Shown: piece by piece, positions 62,368-63,877 of the stretch
How the letters are laid out: each line of letters begins with the position of its first letter
How positions within the stretch are numbered: the first letter of the stretch is position 1
NCBI GenBank assembly: GCA_016793325.1
Contig: JAEUKI010000064.1
Coordinates: 1-63,877 of the forward strand
Length of the DNA: 63,877 bases
Source: Myxococcales bacterium
GTDB taxonomy: Bacteria; Myxococcota_A; Polyangia; Polyangiales; Ga0077539
Direction of reading: 5' to 3'
Notes under the pieces: model-generated
The model's input: the letters and a program-made list of their open reading frames with translations, nothing else
What the model was told of the DNA's origin: nothing
Databases searched by the model: none
Position numbers and translations under genes: made by a program

Positions 62368-63462
62368 TCACGGGACGCGCGCGGAGAACGGCGGCGTTCC
62401 GCCGATCGGCGAGCTGTCCGAGACGCGGTAGAAGTACGGGAAGACCGCGCTCGTACCGATACTTCCGCCCGGGTTTTCGGGGGGCATCTCGCCGTACGCG
62501 AAGCCTCCCGGCGACGTGACGTAGCCGGTGAAGGCGAAGGACGCTGGGCGCCCCGCGGTTCGAATACTCGACCATGGAATCAAGATCTCTCGCACGCTCC
62601 CGGTCGGGTTCGACGCGTAGGTCCATCCGGTGGTGACGGCAGGGCCCCAGGCGTCGGCGCCGTTCCAACGGCGAGCCTCTTGGTAGCCGTTCTTGAAGTA
62701 CACGACAAACGAGGCGCGAAACGGAAGCGGATCGAGCCGCGTGTTGTCGTAGGTCGAAAAGCCCTGGAGCGTTCCGTCCATGGGGCTCCCGGCGTCGCCC
62801 GAGGCGCTCGCGCCGACGTAGAGCACAGCGCCCTCGGCGAGGTTGGCGCCCGTCACCGCGACATAGAGCCCGCTGTCGGTCGACCGCATGAACCACGTGA
62901 CGCTCGTGCTCGCTTCCGTGCGTTGGTTCTGCCCCTCGGCGTGAACCCCGTACTCGTTGGCGGCGATCACGCCGTCCACCGTCGGCGGAACCACCACGCC
63001 CGTATCCACGCCGCTATCCGAACGAGCGTCGCTCCCCGTGTCCGCGCCACTATCGACGCCAGTATCTACGCCGGTGTCCACGCCGCTGTCCGCGCGCGTG
63101 TCCGCGCCGGTGTCCACGCCGGTGTCGACGACGTCGCGAACATCCATCGCGCCCGAGTCCGCTGCGTCCGGTGCGCTCGTGGCGTCCGTCGCGTCCGCGC
63201 TCGCTGCGTCCGTCGCGTCCATCGGCGCGCTCGCGTCGGTGACGTCCGGCGCGCTCGTCGCGTCCGCGTCGCTCGCGGCGTCGTTTGCAGCGTCGTTTGC
63301 AGCGACGTCCATCGCGTCGTTCGCCATCGTGACGTCCGAGACGTCGCGCGGAGACGTCACGTCGCGCACGTCGACCGAGGCGTCGAAATCCGCAGTGGGG
63401 CCGCAGGCAGCCAACGCGGCCGCGACCGCAGGCACGAGGACCAATCGCCGAGCTCTGTTCAT
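62368..63462 (-). CDS. Lipoprotein with long Asp/Ala/Thr spacer and CBM9/DOMON-like domain
   Basis: A 364-residue lipoprotein (start ATG 63462, lipobox AAC). A ~150-residue spacer first repeats DVT/DAS-type words (DATSAPDVTDASAPMDATDA), then DTGVDTGVDSG units. The C-terminal domain (about 170-364) has VDGVIAANEYG, STSVTWFMRSTDSGLYVAVT and EILIPWSSIRTAG, the pattern of family-9 carbohydrate-binding or DOMON-like domains (V-D-G-x-x-x-x-x-E-W/Y ... L-Y-x-A-V). Carbohydrate binding at the surface is plausible. The spacer is purely repetitive and codon-repetitive, so its length is likely variable. Confidence 0.78.
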   Translation of the reverse strand: MNRARRLVLVPAVAAALAACGPTADFDASVDVRDVTSPRDVSDVTMANDAMDVAANDAANDAASDADATSAPDVTDASAPMDATDAASADATDATSAPDAADSGAMDVRDVVDTGVDTGADTRADSGVDTGVDTGVDSGADTGSDARSDSGVDTGVVVPPTVDGVIAANEYGVHAEGQNQRTEASTSVTWFMRSTDSGLYVAVTGANLAEGAVLYVGASASGDAGSPMDGTLQGFSTYDNTRLDPLPFRASFVVYFKNGYQEARRWNGADAWGPAVTTGWTYASNPTGSVREILIPWSSIRTAGRPASFAFTGYVTSPGGFAYGEMPPENPGGSIGTSAVFPYFYRVSDSSPIGGTPPFSARVP

Positions 63463-63657
63463 CGAGCAGTGATTGTTGCCCCAACTCGCGCGCGAGATAC
63501 AGCCGAGCAGCTCCTCGATCGACGCGAGCCCCGCGGCTCGAACCGAGCGGCGAAGCAAACACGGACAAAGCGCTCGTGTGCGGGCCGGGGCCAGACACCG
63601 GCTCACCCGCGCGGCGGGATGACTCAGTTGGGCGCCGAGATGAGCGCGCCGAGGTGA

Positions 63658-63705
63658 GCGCAAGAGCGCGAGGAGTCCCGATACACCGAGCATCCTCGCG
63701 ACCGG
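63658..63705 (+). repeat. 48-bp direct repeat, copy 1
   Basis: GCGCAAGAGCGCGAGGAGTC... to 63705 is repeated exactly at 63830-63877, 172 bp downstream. Confidence 0.85.
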
Positions 63706-63738
63706 CTCTGCGGGCGCGCGCTGCAGAGCAGCGTTCAT

Positions 63739-63760
63739 GCGCCGAGATTCATCTCGGCGC
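63739..63760. repeat. REP-like palindrome (family 2), loop TC
   Basis: GCGCCGAGAT-tc-ATCTCGGCGC, perfect 10-bp arms. Preceded by GCAGCGTTCAT as at 34983-34993. Confidence 0.85.
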
Positions 63761-63787
63761 TCGCGAGATGAGTCTCCGTTCACCTCT

Positions 63788-63809
63788 GCGCCGAGATGAA
63801 TCTCGGCGC
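63788..63809. repeat. REP-like palindrome (family 2), loop GA
   Basis: GCGCCGAGAT-ga-ATCTCGGCGC, identical to 34869-34890. Confidence 0.85.
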
Positions 63810-63829
63810 ATGGACGCCGAGAGCGGCGC

Positions 63830-63877
63830 GCGCAAGAGCGCGAGGAGTCCCGATACACCGAGCATCCTCGCGACCGG
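63830..63877 (+). repeat. 48-bp direct repeat, copy 2 (reaches the window edge)
   Basis: Identical to 63658-63705; the similarity may continue past the window. The 172-bp period encloses both hairpins, suggesting a tandemly repeated unit. Confidence 0.85.

Larger units (their letters stand above)
63463..63877. other. REP-rich intergenic region at the window end
   Basis: No gene is supported. From about 63630 the sequence is a mosaic of GCGCCGAGAT-type half-palindromes, two complete hairpins and a direct repeat. The upstream part (63463-63630) holds the probable promoter region of the 62368 gene; I see nothing else there. Confidence 0.6.

Overview
The window is about 64 kb of GC-rich, gene-dense DNA with strong G/C bias at third codon positions. 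It most resembles a chromosome segment of a Myxococcota bacterium (Polyangia-like). The signs are many lipoproteins with long Asp/Ser/Thr/Ala-rich spacers behind the lipobox, RCC1-type and FG-GAP/VCBS-type surface proteins, Cys-rich 'C-x-x-D-x-x-C' modules, a MYXO-CTERM-like tail, and an ether-lipid-type multidomain enzyme like ElbD of Myxococcus. This placement is inference from gene content; there is no rRNA or other marker gene. I saw no tRNA, rRNA or CRISPR array.

Layout. 0-5.3 kb: end of an IS3-family insertion sequence, an FtsB/DivIC-like protein, a small membrane protein, a P2-type cation ATPase, then 0.84 kb of non-coding DNA built from inverted and tandem repeats. 5.3-9.3 kb: a coupled pair of small genes, a papain-like lipoprotein, and a REP-associated (Y1) transposase with an inverted pair of REP palindromes. 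9.3-14.7 kb: two paralogous propeller-like genes behind a TetR regulator, and a divergent Rieske protein. 14.7-18.2 kb: a reductase-MerR-diiron operon with a readable promoter and an operator-like palindrome. 18.3-30.4 kb: a zinc-ribbon protein, a DUF2238-type membrane protein, a MurG-like glycosyltransferase, a carboxylic-acid-reductase-type enzyme with a discoidin-like N-terminus, an alpha/beta hydrolase, an RluA-family protein lacking the usual catalytic Asp, isocitrate dehydrogenase and an SRPBCC protein. 30.4-43.9 kb: an ATPase, RCC1 and spacer-rich lipoproteins, an envelope protein/hydrolase pair, an AraC regulator, a DUF4139 protein, and envelope proteins including an internally duplicated PEGA-like protein and two paralogs with an identical tail. 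44-47.5 kb: a two-gene beta-oxidation operon (HAD-ECH fusion and thiolase). 47.5-50.5 kb: a 222-bp MITE-like element, a Cys-rich anchored protein and a large VCBS lipoprotein. 50.7-57.9 kb: a translationally coupled three-gene lipid operon (HAD phosphatase, LarA-like protein, 1604-aa ElbD-like enzyme). 58-63.5 kb: Cys-rich, PEGA-like, beta-barrel, RCC1 and CBM9-like exported proteins. 63.5 kb to the end: REP-like repeats also present at 34.9 kb.

How it works together. Much of the window serves the cell envelope: about fifteen lipoproteins or exported proteins, and lipid enzymes (ElbD-like operon, CAR-like reductase, beta-oxidation pair, diiron/ferredoxin-reductase operon). Stop/start overlaps of the GTGA or ATGA type recur (TetR/propeller, reductase/MerR, both junctions of the lipid operon, two ATGA pairs), so translational coupling is common here. 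Small repeats are frequent: two REP families, a MITE, a second terminal-inverted-repeat block, and homogenised ends of two paralog pairs. A short AT-rich word (TGAATTGTGGTG and relatives) recurs on one strand.
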